A stretch of DNA of 64,000 nucleotides, from NCBI RefSeq assembly GCF_040717535.1, contig NZ_JBFEFI010000006.1, positions 310,001-374,000 of the forward strand. Direction: 5' to 3'. The notes under the pieces were generated by a model. The model did not search any database. It was not told where the DNA came from and saw only the letters and a list, made by a program, of their open reading frames with translations. Origin of the DNA: Thalassoglobus sp. JC818. GTDB lineage: Bacteria > Planctomycetota > Planctomycetia > Planctomycetales > Planctomycetaceae. This document shows positions 1-8,769 of this stretch, in pieces; within the stretch, counting starts at the first letter, position 1, and each line of letters begins with the position of its first letter. The position numbers and the translations under genes are program-made.

Positions 1-2188
1 CGACTTCCCCTTCACCAATTTGAGTCACGATTGACGCTTCCGGGCGGTCAAGCCGCAGTTCTCCGCTCACTCCCAGCATGGAATCCCGCAATACTTCTGC
101 ATCCACTCTGCGGCGAGTCCCACGCCAATAGGTTTCATTCTGAGAATCGAGTCGTTCGTTTTGATTGTTCGAAGAGGTTGCGAGTCGATACGCCCTCGAC
201 AACACGATTTCACGAATCAGGGCTTTCTGAGACCACGCAAACTCATGGACGAAACGATATGCCAGATGGTCGAGCAGATCCGGGTGGCTCGGCGGTGTGC
301 TATTGACTCCGAAGTTATCGATCGATTCGACGAGCCCTTTGCCGAAGAGATGCATCCAGGTCCGATTGACAGCAACGCGCGGCGTGAGTGGCTGACTCGA
401 ATCAGTCAACCACTGAGCCAGCTCGCGCCGACCACTTTCATCGGCCGAAATTTCATGCTGTCCGTCCAATGAAACGACGGACAGGAAACCGCGATCGACC
501 ACTTCCCCAGCCTGATTTTTCTCGCCGCGAATCTGAATTGGGTAGTCTTTGACCTTCTCCTTATCCCGCACGCCGACTGCAAACGAAACTTCCGGTGACT
601 TCTGTTCCTCGAGCTCGGCAATCTTCCGAATGAGCGTCTGGTTTTCCTGCTGAGCCTGCCGGAACGCGGCAATTTGCTCCTCGATTCCGAGCTCTGCCGA
701 TTCCTCCTCCTTGTCTTCTCCTACTTCTTCCTCGTCCACTTTTTCGTCGGCTTCGTCTTCCGTGGCTGCAACAACTTCAGCTGGGACTTTATCACCCGAT
801 CCCTTCAATGATTTTTCGAGCTCTTTCCAGTTCTCAGGCAGTTCTTTTTCCAGCTCTCGAACCTTGGTGGTGGCCTTGGTCCGCTTCTTCTTCAAGTCGG
901 CCAATTCATCAGCTGTTTTAAGGTATCCATCCACCTGAGCCAGTTCCGACTCTGCTCCGAGCGGGAGGTAAACATCCAGTTGAGACTTCAAATCCTTCGG
1001 ACGATTGGTCGACCCGCCGTAAAGCGTTTCCGTGCTCTGAAAAATACCAGCCAGAGCGTAGTAGTCGGCCGTGGGAATAGGATCGAACTTATGATCATGA
1101 CACCGAGCGCAACTGACAGTCAGCCCCAAAACCGCCTTTCCAATCACATCGATCTGGTCATCTGCCAGATCGAGCGTCAGATTTCCGCCGTTTAAGCTCT
1201 TTGAACCAACTGCCAGAAACCCGGTCGCCACCTGGAGCCGCTCGCGTTGGGCGTGAGTCTCCGCGTCGAGAAGATCGCCAGCAACCTGCTCCTGCACGAA
1301 GCGATCGTAGGGGACATCATCGTTGATTGCGTCGATCACATAGTCTCGATACCGCCACGCATACGGCATCAAAACGTCGCGACTGTTGCCGGCGGATTCC
1401 GCATATCTGGCCACATCAAACCAGTGCCGAGCCCACCGCTCGCCGAACTGAGGCGAAGCGAGAAGTGCGTCAACGTAACGCTCGTAAGCGGCAAAACTGG
1501 GATCAGAAAGAAACTCCCGCACCTGATCCGAACTCGGAGGAAAACCGACCAGATCGAGCGAAACGCGCCTCAAGAGTTTCTCAGGAGAGGCATCCGGGGC
1601 TGGGGTAATCTGTCGTTCTTCCATCTTGTGCAGAAGAAAATGATCAATCGGCGACTGCGGCCAGTCTTCGTCGGAAACTTCCGGGACTGAAGGATTGACC
1701 ACCGGTTGCAGCGACCAAAGTGAGTCAGCAAGCTCCTGAATTGAGGGGGAAGCCTTTTTCTCATCTTTCAACTGCCCTTGCCGTGAATCGGGTGCTCCCA
1801 TCTCGATCCAACGGCGAAAATCATTCACAACCTTGTCATCGAGCCGTCCATCTGGTGGCATTTCGAGGCCGTCGCGATATTCGAGCGCCTTGACGATTAA
1901 ACTTTCCCCTGGCTGACTCGGAACGACAGCTGCCCCCGAATCCCCGCCTTGCAAGAGAGCGTCTCGCAGGTCAACTCGCAGTCCACCCTCAGACAACTCC
2001 GCCTCCGCTGAATGGCACTCGTAGCAACGTTCAACGAGAACAGGGCGAATCTTCTTTTCGAAAAACTCCAACTGCCGCTGCGTAAACTCCTCTGCATTGA
2101 CAGAAAGAGCCCCCCAACAGAGCGATATAATGAACGCGGGGAACACAAACAGGCGGCGCACGCTCCCAGAACTGTTGGAACACGTCAT
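1..2188 (-). CDS. Planctomycete cytochrome/DUF1549/DUF1553 protein (3' end cut off)
   Basis: The reading frame is open from an ATG at 2188 to the left edge, so the C-terminus lies outside the window. A hydrophobic N-terminus (about residues 11-31) looks like a signal peptide. A haem-attachment motif CYECH follows at residues 55-59, typical of the planctomycete cytochrome C domain (PSCyt1). Then come DUF1549 (PSCyt2), with the family motif CARCHDHKFDP, an acidic Glu/Asp-rich coiled region, and DUF1553 (PSD1) up to the edge. By family knowledge this is an exported, probably haem-binding protein usually encoded beside DUF1501 proteins; its substrate is unknown. No DUF1501 partner is visible on this side, but one could lie left of the edge. 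No gene precedes it on its own strand nearby, so it probably has its own promoter in 2189-2490. Confidence 0.9.
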   Translation of the reverse strand, partial: MTCSNSSGSVRRLFVFPAFIISLCWGALSVNAEEFTQRQLEFFEKKIRPVLVERCYECHSAEAELSEGGLRVDLRDALLQGGDSGAAVVPSQPGESLIVKALEYRDGLEMPPDGRLDDKVVNDFRRWIEMGAPDSRQGQLKDEKKASPSIQELADSLWSLQPVVNPSVPEVSDEDWPQSPIDHFLLHKMEERQITPAPDASPEKLLRRVSLDLVGFPPSSDQVREFLSDPSFAAYERYVDALLASPQFGERWARHWFDVARYAESAGNSRDVLMPYAWRYRDYVIDAINDDVPYDRFVQEQVAGDLLDAETHAQRERLQVATGFLAVGSKSLNGGNLTLDLADDQIDVIGKAVLGLTVSCARCHDHKFDPIPTADYYALAGIFQSTETLYGGSTNRPKDLKSQLDVYLPLGAESELAQVDGYLKTADELADLKKKRTKATTKVRELEKELPENWKELEKSLKGSGDKVPAEVVAATEDEADEKVDEEEVGEDKEEESAELGIEEQIAAFRQAQQENQTLIRKIAELEEQKSPEVSFAVGVRDKEKVKDYPIQIRGEKNQAGEVVDRGFLSVVSLDGQHEISADESGRRELAQWLTDSSQPLTPRVAVNRTWMHLFGKGLVESIDNFGVNSTPPSHPDLLDHLAYRFVHEFAWSQKALIREIVLSRAYRLATSSNNQNERLDSQNETYWRGTRRRVDAEVLRDSMLGVSGELRLDRPEASIVTQIGEGEV

Positions 2189-2420
2189 GCGGAAACTCAC
2201 CGGAAGGAAGTTGGGGCGAAACAGGCAGGCAGACTGACTCGAAAGCAAATGCATACGAGTCGGTCCTCATCCCAATTTATCCCATCAAAACCGGCCGATA
2301 CAAGAGCATGACGCATTCAGTTCATCGTTTTTACTCACTCGGTAAGGAATAGCCCGATTGAACAAACCCTGACCCGATTTTCGCTCCCGGGAATTTTCGA
2401 ACAGAAGATGCCCGAGTCAG

Positions 2421-2449
2421 TTGCCAAGATGGCGATGCTCTGACATAAT
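2421..2449 (+). promoter_or_regulatory. Sigma70-type promoter of rpsR
   Basis: TTGCCA (2421-2426) and CATAAT (2444-2449) are separated by exactly 17 bp and lie about 45 bp before the rpsR start. Both hexamers are close to consensus. This is a prediction from the sequence only. Confidence 0.55.
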
Positions 2450-2492
2450 ACTCCGCTTCAAATTCGAAGTATCGTCGATTGGAACTTGACTG

Positions 2493-2771
2493 ATGGCATC
2501 GTTGACAAAAGCCGACATCCGCAAAATCCGCAAAAAACGGGCACGCCTGAAACGCAAAATGACGTGTCGTTTCTGCCCGGATGGTGTGATTCCGCGTCCG
2601 GTCTACGTCGACTATAAAGACGTAAAAACACTGAAACAATTGATCGACCGCGAAGGTCGCATCCTGCCGCGACGTCGTACCGGAACGTCGGCAATCTACC
2701 AGCGTGCAGTGCGAAAAGCCGTCCTGCGAGCACGGTACATCGGACTGCTGCCGTACGTTTCAGACGAGTAA
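2493..2771 (+). CDS. rpsR: 30S ribosomal protein bS18
   Basis: The 92-residue protein has the bS18 core: [10 protein letters not shown] (41-50), the basic PRRRTGTSA segment (59-67) and the ending [10 protein letters not shown] (79-88). bS18 binds bS6 and 16S rRNA in the platform of the small subunit. The N-terminus is very basic and carries one Cys pair, CRFC (25-28), as in Cys-containing S18 proteins. The gene is monocistronic here: its own promoter lies upstream and a strong terminator follows about 70 bp after the stop. The common neighbours rpsF, ssb and rplI are absent. Confidence 0.97.
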   Translation: MASLTKADIRKIRKKRARLKRKMTCRFCPDGVIPRPVYVDYKDVKTLKQLIDREGRILPRRRTGTSAIYQRAVRKAVLRARYIGLLPYVSDE

Positions 2772-2841
2772 GGCTTCGATAGAGTCAGCCACCGCTGAAC
2801 TTCTGTATCGATCACCAATCGTCGAGACGGTTCGCAAGACA

Positions 2842-2867
2842 TGGGAAGCAATTGCTTCCCTTTTTTT
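2842..2867 (+). terminator. Intrinsic terminator of rpsR
   Basis: An 18-bp perfect palindrome, GGGAAGC-AATT-GCTTCCC, is followed directly by seven T residues (2861-2867). It ends the rpsR transcript. It also covers the upstream ATG at 2841 of the next reading frame, which argues for the later start at 2880. Confidence 0.9.
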
Positions 2868-2879
2868 GTGCCTGAAATT

Positions 2880-3626
2880 ATGAGTTCACCGCATCAAACC
2901 CTCTTGAATCGGATTCTCACCGACAATCTCAAGAACGTCGTCGACACGATCGAGTCGACGTGTCTTCGATGCGACCGCGATCCAAGTGAAATCAAGCTGA
3001 TCGCCGTCACGAAATACGCTCCACTAGAGGCTGTCCGCGAACTCAACCGGATCGGACTGCGTGTCTACGGAGAAAACCGCCCCCAACAACTGGTCGAGCG
3101 GGCTGAAACACTCGTCAAAGACTCGGGCTGGTCTCCGTCGGAATGGCATCTGATTGGCCAACTGCAGCGAAACAAGGTGCGGGCTGTTCTTCCTCACGTT
3201 GGACTCATTCACTCGATCGACTCAGTCAAACTCCTGTCTCATGTTGACCGAGTTGCAGAAGAAAACGGCGCCTCTCCCGCCGTCCTACTGCAGGTCAACA
3301 CTTCTGGTGAAGAGTCCAAAAGTGGATTCACGCCTGAGAAGCTGTTGGAAGATTGGGAGCAAATCACCGCATTCGACAACGTTCGGCTGAGGGGCTTAAT
3401 GACGATGGCCCCCTTCACCGAAGAGACGACAAGAGTCCGCAAGACCTTCTCCGAACTGCGGAGAATTCTCGCCGACCTCAACGCTACCGGCCAGCTCCCT
3501 TCCATGACTGAACTCTCGATGGGCATGAGCAGCGACTATCAAATTGCGATCGAAGAAGGTGCGACGATGATCCGCCTCGGAAGCACCCTTTTTGAGGGCA
3601 CGAGCGAACTCTCAACAGACACCTGA
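2880..3626 (+). CDS. YggS/PLPBP-family pyridoxal-phosphate-binding protein
   Basis: The 248-residue protein is a full-length YggS-family member. It has the PLP-lysine region IAVTKYAP (Lys45), then YGENRPQQ (about 64-70), the EWHLIGQLQRNK segment, LLQVNTSGEESKSGF, and the closing LSMGMSSDYQIAIEEG with RLGSTLFEG. The family is a single-domain fold-type III PLP protein that maintains vitamin B6 and amino-acid homeostasis and has no known enzymatic reaction. An in-frame ATG at 2841 exists, but it lies inside the rpsR terminator hairpin, so I use 2880. A DUF167 gene follows after 44 bp, recalling the yggS-yggT-yggU order of other bacteria without yggT. Confidence 0.93.
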   Translation: MSSPHQTLLNRILTDNLKNVVDTIESTCLRCDRDPSEIKLIAVTKYAPLEAVRELNRIGLRVYGENRPQQLVERAETLVKDSGWSPSEWHLIGQLQRNKVRAVLPHVGLIHSIDSVKLLSHVDRVAEENGASPAVLLQVNTSGEESKSGFTPEKLLEDWEQITAFDNVRLRGLMTMAPFTEETTRVRKTFSELRRILADLNATGQLPSMTELSMGMSSDYQIAIEEGATMIRLGSTLFEGTSELSTDT

Positions 3627-3670
3627 AAGCATCTCATAACGATACGAGGAAAGCCTGAGGAGCCCAGCCA

Positions 3671-4012
3671 ATGCCTCAAACCGATCACTTGGAACAACTG
3701 ATTGAGACATTGGATATCGCGCAGCAACAGGACCAAATTCTACTGCGAGTCAAAGCCATCCCCGGAGCTCGTCGCAGCGGCATTGTCGACGTTCACGACG
3801 GATCACTCAAAGTCGCAGTGACTCAAGTCGCGGAGAAAGGAAAAGCCAATCAGGCCATCCGCAAGCTGCTTTCCAAATCGTTGAAAATCAGTCAAAGCAA
3901 TCTCTCACTCGTTTCAGGAGAGACTTCCTCGAAGAAGGTTTTCGCGATCAAGAACACTTCTGCCTCAGAACTGAAAGAGGCGATTTTGAACGCTCTTTCA
4001 TCGACCAAGTAG
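3671..4012 (+). CDS. DUF167 (YggU-type) protein
   Basis: The 113-residue product has the DUF167 pattern: a beta segment ILLRVKAIPGARRSGI, then LKVAVTQVAEKGKANQAIRKLLSK and LSLVSGETSSKKVFAI. The function of the family is unknown; it is small and cytoplasmic. The start at 3671 has a purine-rich GAGGAG about 10 bp upstream. It lies 44 bp behind the YggS-type gene and is probably cotranscribed with it. It ends convergently with the TolC-like gene, with a dispersed repeat between them. Confidence 0.9.
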   Translation: MPQTDHLEQLIETLDIAQQQDQILLRVKAIPGARRSGIVDVHDGSLKVAVTQVAEKGKANQAIRKLLSKSLKISQSNLSLVSGETSSKKVFAIKNTSASELKEAILNALSSTK

Positions 4013-4029
4013 CAAGACCCGCGGGCAAG

Positions 4030-4130
4030 TCATCTTCAGGTTAGGTTTGCACTCTCTCGCACGAACAAACACAGTTTTTAACAGATGAAACAGCACAAGT
4101 AAGTGGACCGAAAAGAGCAACTTGCTCTAA
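4030..4130 (-). repeat. Dispersed intergenic repeat, full-length copy A
   Basis: Read on the minus strand the copy begins TTAGAGCAAGTTGCTCTTTTC (4130 downward), continues through CTGTGTTTGTTCGTGCGAGA and GTGCAAACC, and fades near 4030. It matches copy B (15472-15578) and copy C (57726-57834) over most of its length. Its hairpin end lies about 10 bp beyond the stop codon of the minus-strand TolC-like gene and could act as a weak terminator for it. Confidence 0.75.
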
Positions 4131-4139
4131 CGCAGCCGC

Positions 4140-6074
4140 TTACAACTCAGCAGTTCCGGTGGAAATCACTCGATGCGTCGGAACCAGTTTGTTGTCGATG
4201 ATCTTCTGTCGACTCAAGCGATCGATGCCCTGCTCGTATGCTTTCTCCGGCCATGGTCCCTCTGAGAGATGAACTCCGGAGTATTCAAGCAACGTCCCTT
4301 TGGTGAGATGCATGCGGCGAATTGCGTCGCTGTAAGAGATCAATGTTCGATCGTAATCCGTCTCAGCATTGGCCAGTCGTCGCTGGGCATCGAGCAGAAT
4401 GTTCAACGGCACCTTGTCAGCATCGAAGGCAGCTTGCAGCGCCTCGGTTCGTTCCTTCGCAGCCTGCCGACGATTGAAAACGGTTTGCAGAACACGATAA
4501 GAACGTTCAACTTCCGCCAGAGCATTACTGAGGTCGTGAACAACTCTCTGTTCCTGTTCGAACAGTAAAGCTCTCTCGCGAGCCAGCAGGAATTCTGCAT
4601 TTCGAACTCCTGCATGAGCCTGCCGATTCCCAAATGGGAAGGCTAACTCAACACCAACTTGTGTCTCCTGAAAATTGCCGTCAGCAAAGTTTCCGAGGGC
4701 ACTCGCGAATGGAGCCGAATCGTGATAGCGGGCGAAGTTTTCACCGAACCCTCGCCAACGTGAGAGAGCAACGACATCCAGCTCTGGAAGAAGGAAGTTG
4801 CGGCTGGCGAGAAGCTCCATCTCCCGTCGCTTGATCATCCACTTCTGCCGACGCAATTCGGCACGATTGGCAAGACACTCTTCGAGGCAGATTTCCCAGT
4901 CGAAGAAAATCTCGGCGCGAGTTGGTTCATCACTCGGACGAAGAACTTCGTCGCCAGTAGCAGGCAGGCCCACGAGATACCGAAGCCGCCTTTCAGCCAG
5001 ATAAACGCCCGTCTCAGAACGCGTTGTCCCGTCAAACAGTTGCCCGCTGAGAGCATTCTCGACTTCTTCCTGGAACCGGTAGTATTGCTCTCGAGCTTCC
5101 GCTTCCTTGTCGGCCTCTCCTCCGATTCGCCCTCGATCTCGAAGAGCTTCCACGCGACGCCAGGTGGCCAGAGCAGCATCTCGGGCTGCGATGCGTGAAG
5201 CGAGGTTGCGGTAGGCGAAATACAGATTCCAGTAAGCGTCCTCGACCTCATCAACAAGATCGCGAACCGACAGTTCAAAGTCAGCAATCGAAACATCGGT
5301 GTTGGTTCGAGCCACAAGGACCCCATTATAAACCCCAGGAATGTTACTCGTCCCAGCGATCCGGCCGAAGTCGATACCTGCCCCACGGAGAAGCGACTGT
5401 CGGTACTCTGCTTCGACGTTGAAGTTCCAAGCACTTTCGAAGGCATTCCCCGGTGCGTTGTTGTCGTCGTAGTCGATGAAATTGCGAAGCGTAAATTCAC
5501 TTCCGAACGGCGTCCGCTTGGCGATCTCAGCCTGATAGACCATCGCCTCCTGTCGCAGGATTCGAGTTCCTCCGCCGAAGAATTCGTTGTTCAACGCGCG
5601 GTCGTTTTTCTCGAAGAACAGATTCGCTGCAAATGTCGCATCGAATGCCGACAGTGCTGCTTGCGGTCCGAATCGGGGATCGGTCTCCTGAATCGCTGGA
5701 TCCATGGGCGTTCGAACTGCCCCCGGAGTTGTCAGCACGACTCCGCCGAGATCTCGAAAGACTGTCGACTTGGCTAACGCCAGCTTGACGGCTTCCTCGA
5801 GAGAGATTTCCCGAAACGAGGTCGGCACTTCTGAGCTCAGCGAGACAGGTCGCGGGGTGAAGTGAGCAACTGGATCAATAACCTGATCGAGTTCGGGATA
5901 CTTGATCGCTGTTGCAGCCTGAAGATACGGTACGTCCGCATTCTTTCGAGTGAAGTGCTGACAACCGGATACAATTGCGAGCACCGCGCACAGAAAAATC
6001 ACCCTTGACCGTCCCACCTTTCGAAGGACAGCCCAAGGCCGAAAGTGATCAGATTGTCGATTCGTTTTGGTCAT
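4140..6074 (-). CDS. TolC-family outer-membrane efflux lipoprotein
   Basis: The 644-residue protein starts with a basic segment, a hydrophobic stretch and the lipobox IVSGC (Cys38), so it should be a lipoprotein. The rest is the long alpha-helical pattern of TolC/OEP proteins, with two related halves rich in Arg, Glu and Ala (for example VRDLVDEVEDAYWNLYFAYR and FEQEQRVVHDLSNALAEVER) and KVPLNILLDAQRRLANAE near the end. TolC proteins form trimeric outer-membrane ducts for efflux or secretion. At 644 residues it is longer than the typical 430-490, with an N-terminal extension. No membrane-fusion protein or inner-membrane pump is adjacent, so the exported substrate cannot be inferred. Confidence 0.88.
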   Translation of the reverse strand: MTKTNRQSDHFRPWAVLRKVGRSRVIFLCAVLAIVSGCQHFTRKNADVPYLQAATAIKYPELDQVIDPVAHFTPRPVSLSSEVPTSFREISLEEAVKLALAKSTVFRDLGGVVLTTPGAVRTPMDPAIQETDPRFGPQAALSAFDATFAANLFFEKNDRALNNEFFGGGTRILRQEAMVYQAEIAKRTPFGSEFTLRNFIDYDDNNAPGNAFESAWNFNVEAEYRQSLLRGAGIDFGRIAGTSNIPGVYNGVLVARTNTDVSIADFELSVRDLVDEVEDAYWNLYFAYRNLASRIAARDAALATWRRVEALRDRGRIGGEADKEAEAREQYYRFQEEVENALSGQLFDGTTRSETGVYLAERRLRYLVGLPATGDEVLRPSDEPTRAEIFFDWEICLEECLANRAELRRQKWMIKRREMELLASRNFLLPELDVVALSRWRGFGENFARYHDSAPFASALGNFADGNFQETQVGVELAFPFGNRQAHAGVRNAEFLLARERALLFEQEQRVVHDLSNALAEVERSYRVLQTVFNRRQAAKERTEALQAAFDADKVPLNILLDAQRRLANAETDYDRTLISYSDAIRRMHLTKGTLLEYSGVHLSEGPWPEKAYEQGIDRLSRQKIIDNKLVPTHRVISTGTAEL

Positions 6075-6246
6075 GTCGTGTCGACAAGCCTGTCGTGCAA
6101 CAGCAGAATCTGCCGGAATAACCGGTATGATCGCTAGAATCGTTATATTCTTCCTCTTTCATCGGCCGTTCGGTCCTCGAACGTGACACCAATTGAGATT
6201 CCAAGAGACCTCACCGCCACCAGAACAGAACCATTCCCCGCACGAA

Positions 6247-6777
6247 ATGACCTCAACCGCTCCCAGCATGCCCAAAAACCCACTGAAAATCGTTTCAGGA
6301 GGCCAGACGGGAGTCGATCGCGCAGCCCTCGATGCTGCCCTGCTTCTGAGAATCCCATGCGGAGGCTGGTGCCCGTCGGGACGTCGCGCAGAAGACGGCC
6401 CGATCCCTGAAATCTACCCGCTGAAAGAGATGACTTCGCCGCGATACGACGTTCGAACCCGAGAAAACGTTGCGGACTCTGATGGAACTTTGATCCTGAC
6501 GGACTGCGATCGGTCTTCCGGAACTCTGCTCACAATTCGAACGGCTCAGCGACTCGATAAGCCACTTCTGGTTTTAGACTTTCGCCAACTTCTTATCACT
6601 GACCGACAAGAACAACTGAACGAATGGATTGAAGTGAACTCAATCTCAACGCTGAACGTGGCAGGCCCACGGGAGAGCACTTCTCCCGGAATCTACTCCC
6701 GGTCGAAATCGTTCCTGCAAACTGCCCTCAAGCCCTACTCTCGTCCCTTCGGCCGAACAGAGAATACCGGACGCTAA
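6247..6777 (+). CDS. Putative molybdenum carrier protein (SLOG-like fold)
   Basis: The N-terminus holds KIVSGGQTGVDRAALDAAL (about residues 14-32), the hallmark of the putative molybdenum-carrier family (PF12694), followed by GGWCPSGRRAEDGPIP and the strand LILTDCDRSSGTLLT. The family is a Rossmann-like, nucleotide-binding (SLOG-related) fold linked by annotation to molybdenum-cofactor handling; the biochemical role is poorly established. I chose ATG 6247 because the conserved motif starts soon after it; 6193 and 6268 are in-frame alternatives. No molybdenum-cofactor genes are nearby. Confidence 0.8.
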   Translation: MTSTAPSMPKNPLKIVSGGQTGVDRAALDAALLLRIPCGGWCPSGRRAEDGPIPEIYPLKEMTSPRYDVRTRENVADSDGTLILTDCDRSSGTLLTIRTAQRLDKPLLVLDFRQLLITDRQEQLNEWIEVNSISTLNVAGPRESTSPGIYSRSKSFLQTALKPYSRPFGRTENTGR

Positions 6778-6835
6778 TCGCTCAGCTACCGTGGGTTTTC
6801 CGCAGCACTCGTGCGTCAGCTGGTTCTCCATCAAC

Positions 6836-6873
6836 AAAAAAACCTCCGGGATCCACGAAGGACTCCCGGAGGT
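6836..6873 (-). terminator. Intrinsic terminator of rho
   Basis: On the minus strand the arms ACCTCCGGGA and TCCCGGAGGT enclose a loop of about 11 nt and are followed by a run of seven T residues. It lies about 80 bp past the rho stop codon. The plus strand has no T run here, so the signal serves rho. Confidence 0.88.
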
Positions 6874-6954
6874 CATGTTCTCCAGCAACGTCAGCGACGA
6901 CTGAAACCTGATCTCGAAAAGGTCAAAGACTCAACGCCGCCTCGATTGCGGTTG

Positions 6955-8769
6955 CTAAATCACAGCTTTGATTCGCTGCAGGAATTCTTTGTTCGTTTCG
7001 AATTTTCCGAGAGTTCGAATCAGTTGATCCATTGCTTCCACCGGGCTCATCGAAACGAGACTTCGGCGAAGCATTGTGACACCTTCCAGAACTTCTGGAT
7101 CGAGAATTTTTTCTTCTCTTCGAGTTCCTGATCGGGAGATATCAATGGCTGGCCAGATCCGACGATCGGCGAGATCGCGGCTGAGGACCAGTTCCATGTT
7201 TCCTGTTCCTTTGAACTCCTGGAAGATCGCTTCGTCCATTCGACTTCCGGTTTCGATCAATGCGGTTGCAACAACCGTCAATGATCCACCTTCGTCAAAT
7301 CGCCGAGCTGTTCCGAACATCTTTCGAGGGATGTCGAGAGCACGCACATCGAGACCACCGGTTCCGATTTTTGACTCGCGTCCTCCGCTCATCCATTTGT
7401 TAAAGGCACGGGCGGTTCGGGTCACACTGTCCATCAGAATGAGACAGTCTTTGCCGGACTCGGCCAGACGTTTTCCGCGTTCGAAGATCAGCTGACTGAT
7501 GCGGACGTGGCTTTCGACGTCTTCATCCATCGAAGAAGCGATCACCTCACCGTTGACCATGCGTCGCATTTCTGTGACTTCTTCTGGTCGCTCATCGATC
7601 AGCAAGACAATCAGATGGACTTCCGGATGGTTCTGGCTGACGGAATTCGCGATCTCGTGCATCAGCATCGTTTTACCAGAGCGAGGCGGTGCGACGAGAA
7701 GTGCTCTCTGCCCTTTGCCGATCGGGGTCAACAAGTCCATCACTCGCATTGTGATTGGACTTGGGCCTGTTTCCAGTCGAAGCTGTTCGAAGGGATTAAT
7801 CGGAGTCAGGTTGTCGAAGTGCTGACGCGCTTCGTATTCGTCGGTGGTCCCACCATCAATCGACTTGATCTCGAGCAACCGTGGTCCCTGTCCGCGTGTT
7901 CCAGGGCCGATCTCACCGATGATCTTGATTCCTTCGCGGAGATGATGCTTCTCGACGAATGAACTCGAAACGAATGGATCTGACTCACGTGCTCCGTAGT
8001 CGTTCGCCCCAGCTCTGAGGAATCCGTATCCCTTAGGATGCAGCTCGAGAATTCCTTCGATCTCTCCCGATGTTTGCACTGGTTCAGGAGGAGCTGCATT
8101 CTTTTCGAATCGCGTCGTCTTCGCTGAACGTGAACGTTGATTTCCGGAATTGCGTCGTCCTTTGCCACCGTGTGAAGAGTTGCTTTTGCGACGACCGCCG
8201 GAGTTCTGCTGAGAGCTATTGGAACCGCCGCCGCTGTTGCTGCCTTCACCCCCGCCGCTGCCTCCGCGACGACGGCGACGTCGACGACGACGTGGCTTAT
8301 CATCGGATTGATCTGAGGACTGTTGCTCGCCGGAATTCGAATCTGAATCACTGGAAGCTTTGGCTGACGACTCTTTCACGACAGTCTCTTCGCCTCGGTC
8401 ATCGCTGGCTGAGGTACTCTCGTTCGCGTCATCTTTGTCAGCGGAAGACTTGGACGCTTTGCTCTTTGTACTTCGACGACTCGTTGTCTCGGCCCCTTCT
8501 CCCGAATCGTCCGCTGTTTTCGCAGCGGCTCGCTTGGTCTTTTTGCGTGTTGCCTTCGGCTTGGCAGGAGCTTCGGTGGATTGATCGTCATCGACGATGC
8601 CTGCACCGAAATCGAGATCATCGTCCACGTCGACTTCCTTTTTCTTTGCGGCTTTTTTACGAGTTCGACTGGTCGTCGTCTTGCTGTCCTTACTGGCGGA
8701 CTTCTTGCGCGTTGTCTTCCGCTTTGGTTTGCTTGAAGTCTCAGTCGAGGAAGAACTTTTCGAAGGCAT
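6955..8769 (-). CDS. rho: Transcription termination factor Rho with long disordered N-terminus
   Basis: The 604-residue protein is Rho, a hexameric RNA-dependent ATPase that ends transcription. Residues 1-230 are a low-complexity Lys/Ser/Ala/Thr region with a run of ten arginines (about 160-169) and Gly/Ser-rich repeats. The cold-shock-like RNA-binding domain follows (GILELHPKGYGFLRAG, from about 239). The ATPase core has Walker A APPRSGKT (about 360-367), LIDERPEEVTEMRR and DSVTRTARAFN. The ATG at 8769 (MPSKSSSS) is preferred over the upstream start at 8862, which would add 31 unlikely residues. Insertions before the RNA-binding domain are known from other high-GC and planctomycete Rho proteins. 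The gene stands alone. Confidence 0.95.
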   Translation of the reverse strand: MPSKSSSSTETSSKPKRKTTRKKSASKDSKTTTSRTRKKAAKKKEVDVDDDLDFGAGIVDDDQSTEAPAKPKATRKKTKRAAAKTADDSGEGAETTSRRSTKSKASKSSADKDDANESTSASDDRGEETVVKESSAKASSDSDSNSGEQQSSDQSDDKPRRRRRRRRRGGSGGGEGSNSGGGSNSSQQNSGGRRKSNSSHGGKGRRNSGNQRSRSAKTTRFEKNAAPPEPVQTSGEIEGILELHPKGYGFLRAGANDYGARESDPFVSSSFVEKHHLREGIKIIGEIGPGTRGQGPRLLEIKSIDGGTTDEYEARQHFDNLTPINPFEQLRLETGPSPITMRVMDLLTPIGKGQRALLVAPPRSGKTMLMHEIANSVSQNHPEVHLIVLLIDERPEEVTEMRRMVNGEVIASSMDEDVESHVRISQLIFERGKRLAESGKDCLILMDSVTRTARAFNKWMSGGRESKIGTGGLDVRALDIPRKMFGTARRFDEGGSLTVVATALIETGSRMDEAIFQEFKGTGNMELVLSRDLADRRIWPAIDISRSGTRREEKILDPEVLEGVTMLRRSLVSMSPVEAMDQLIRTLGKFETNKEFLQRIKAVI

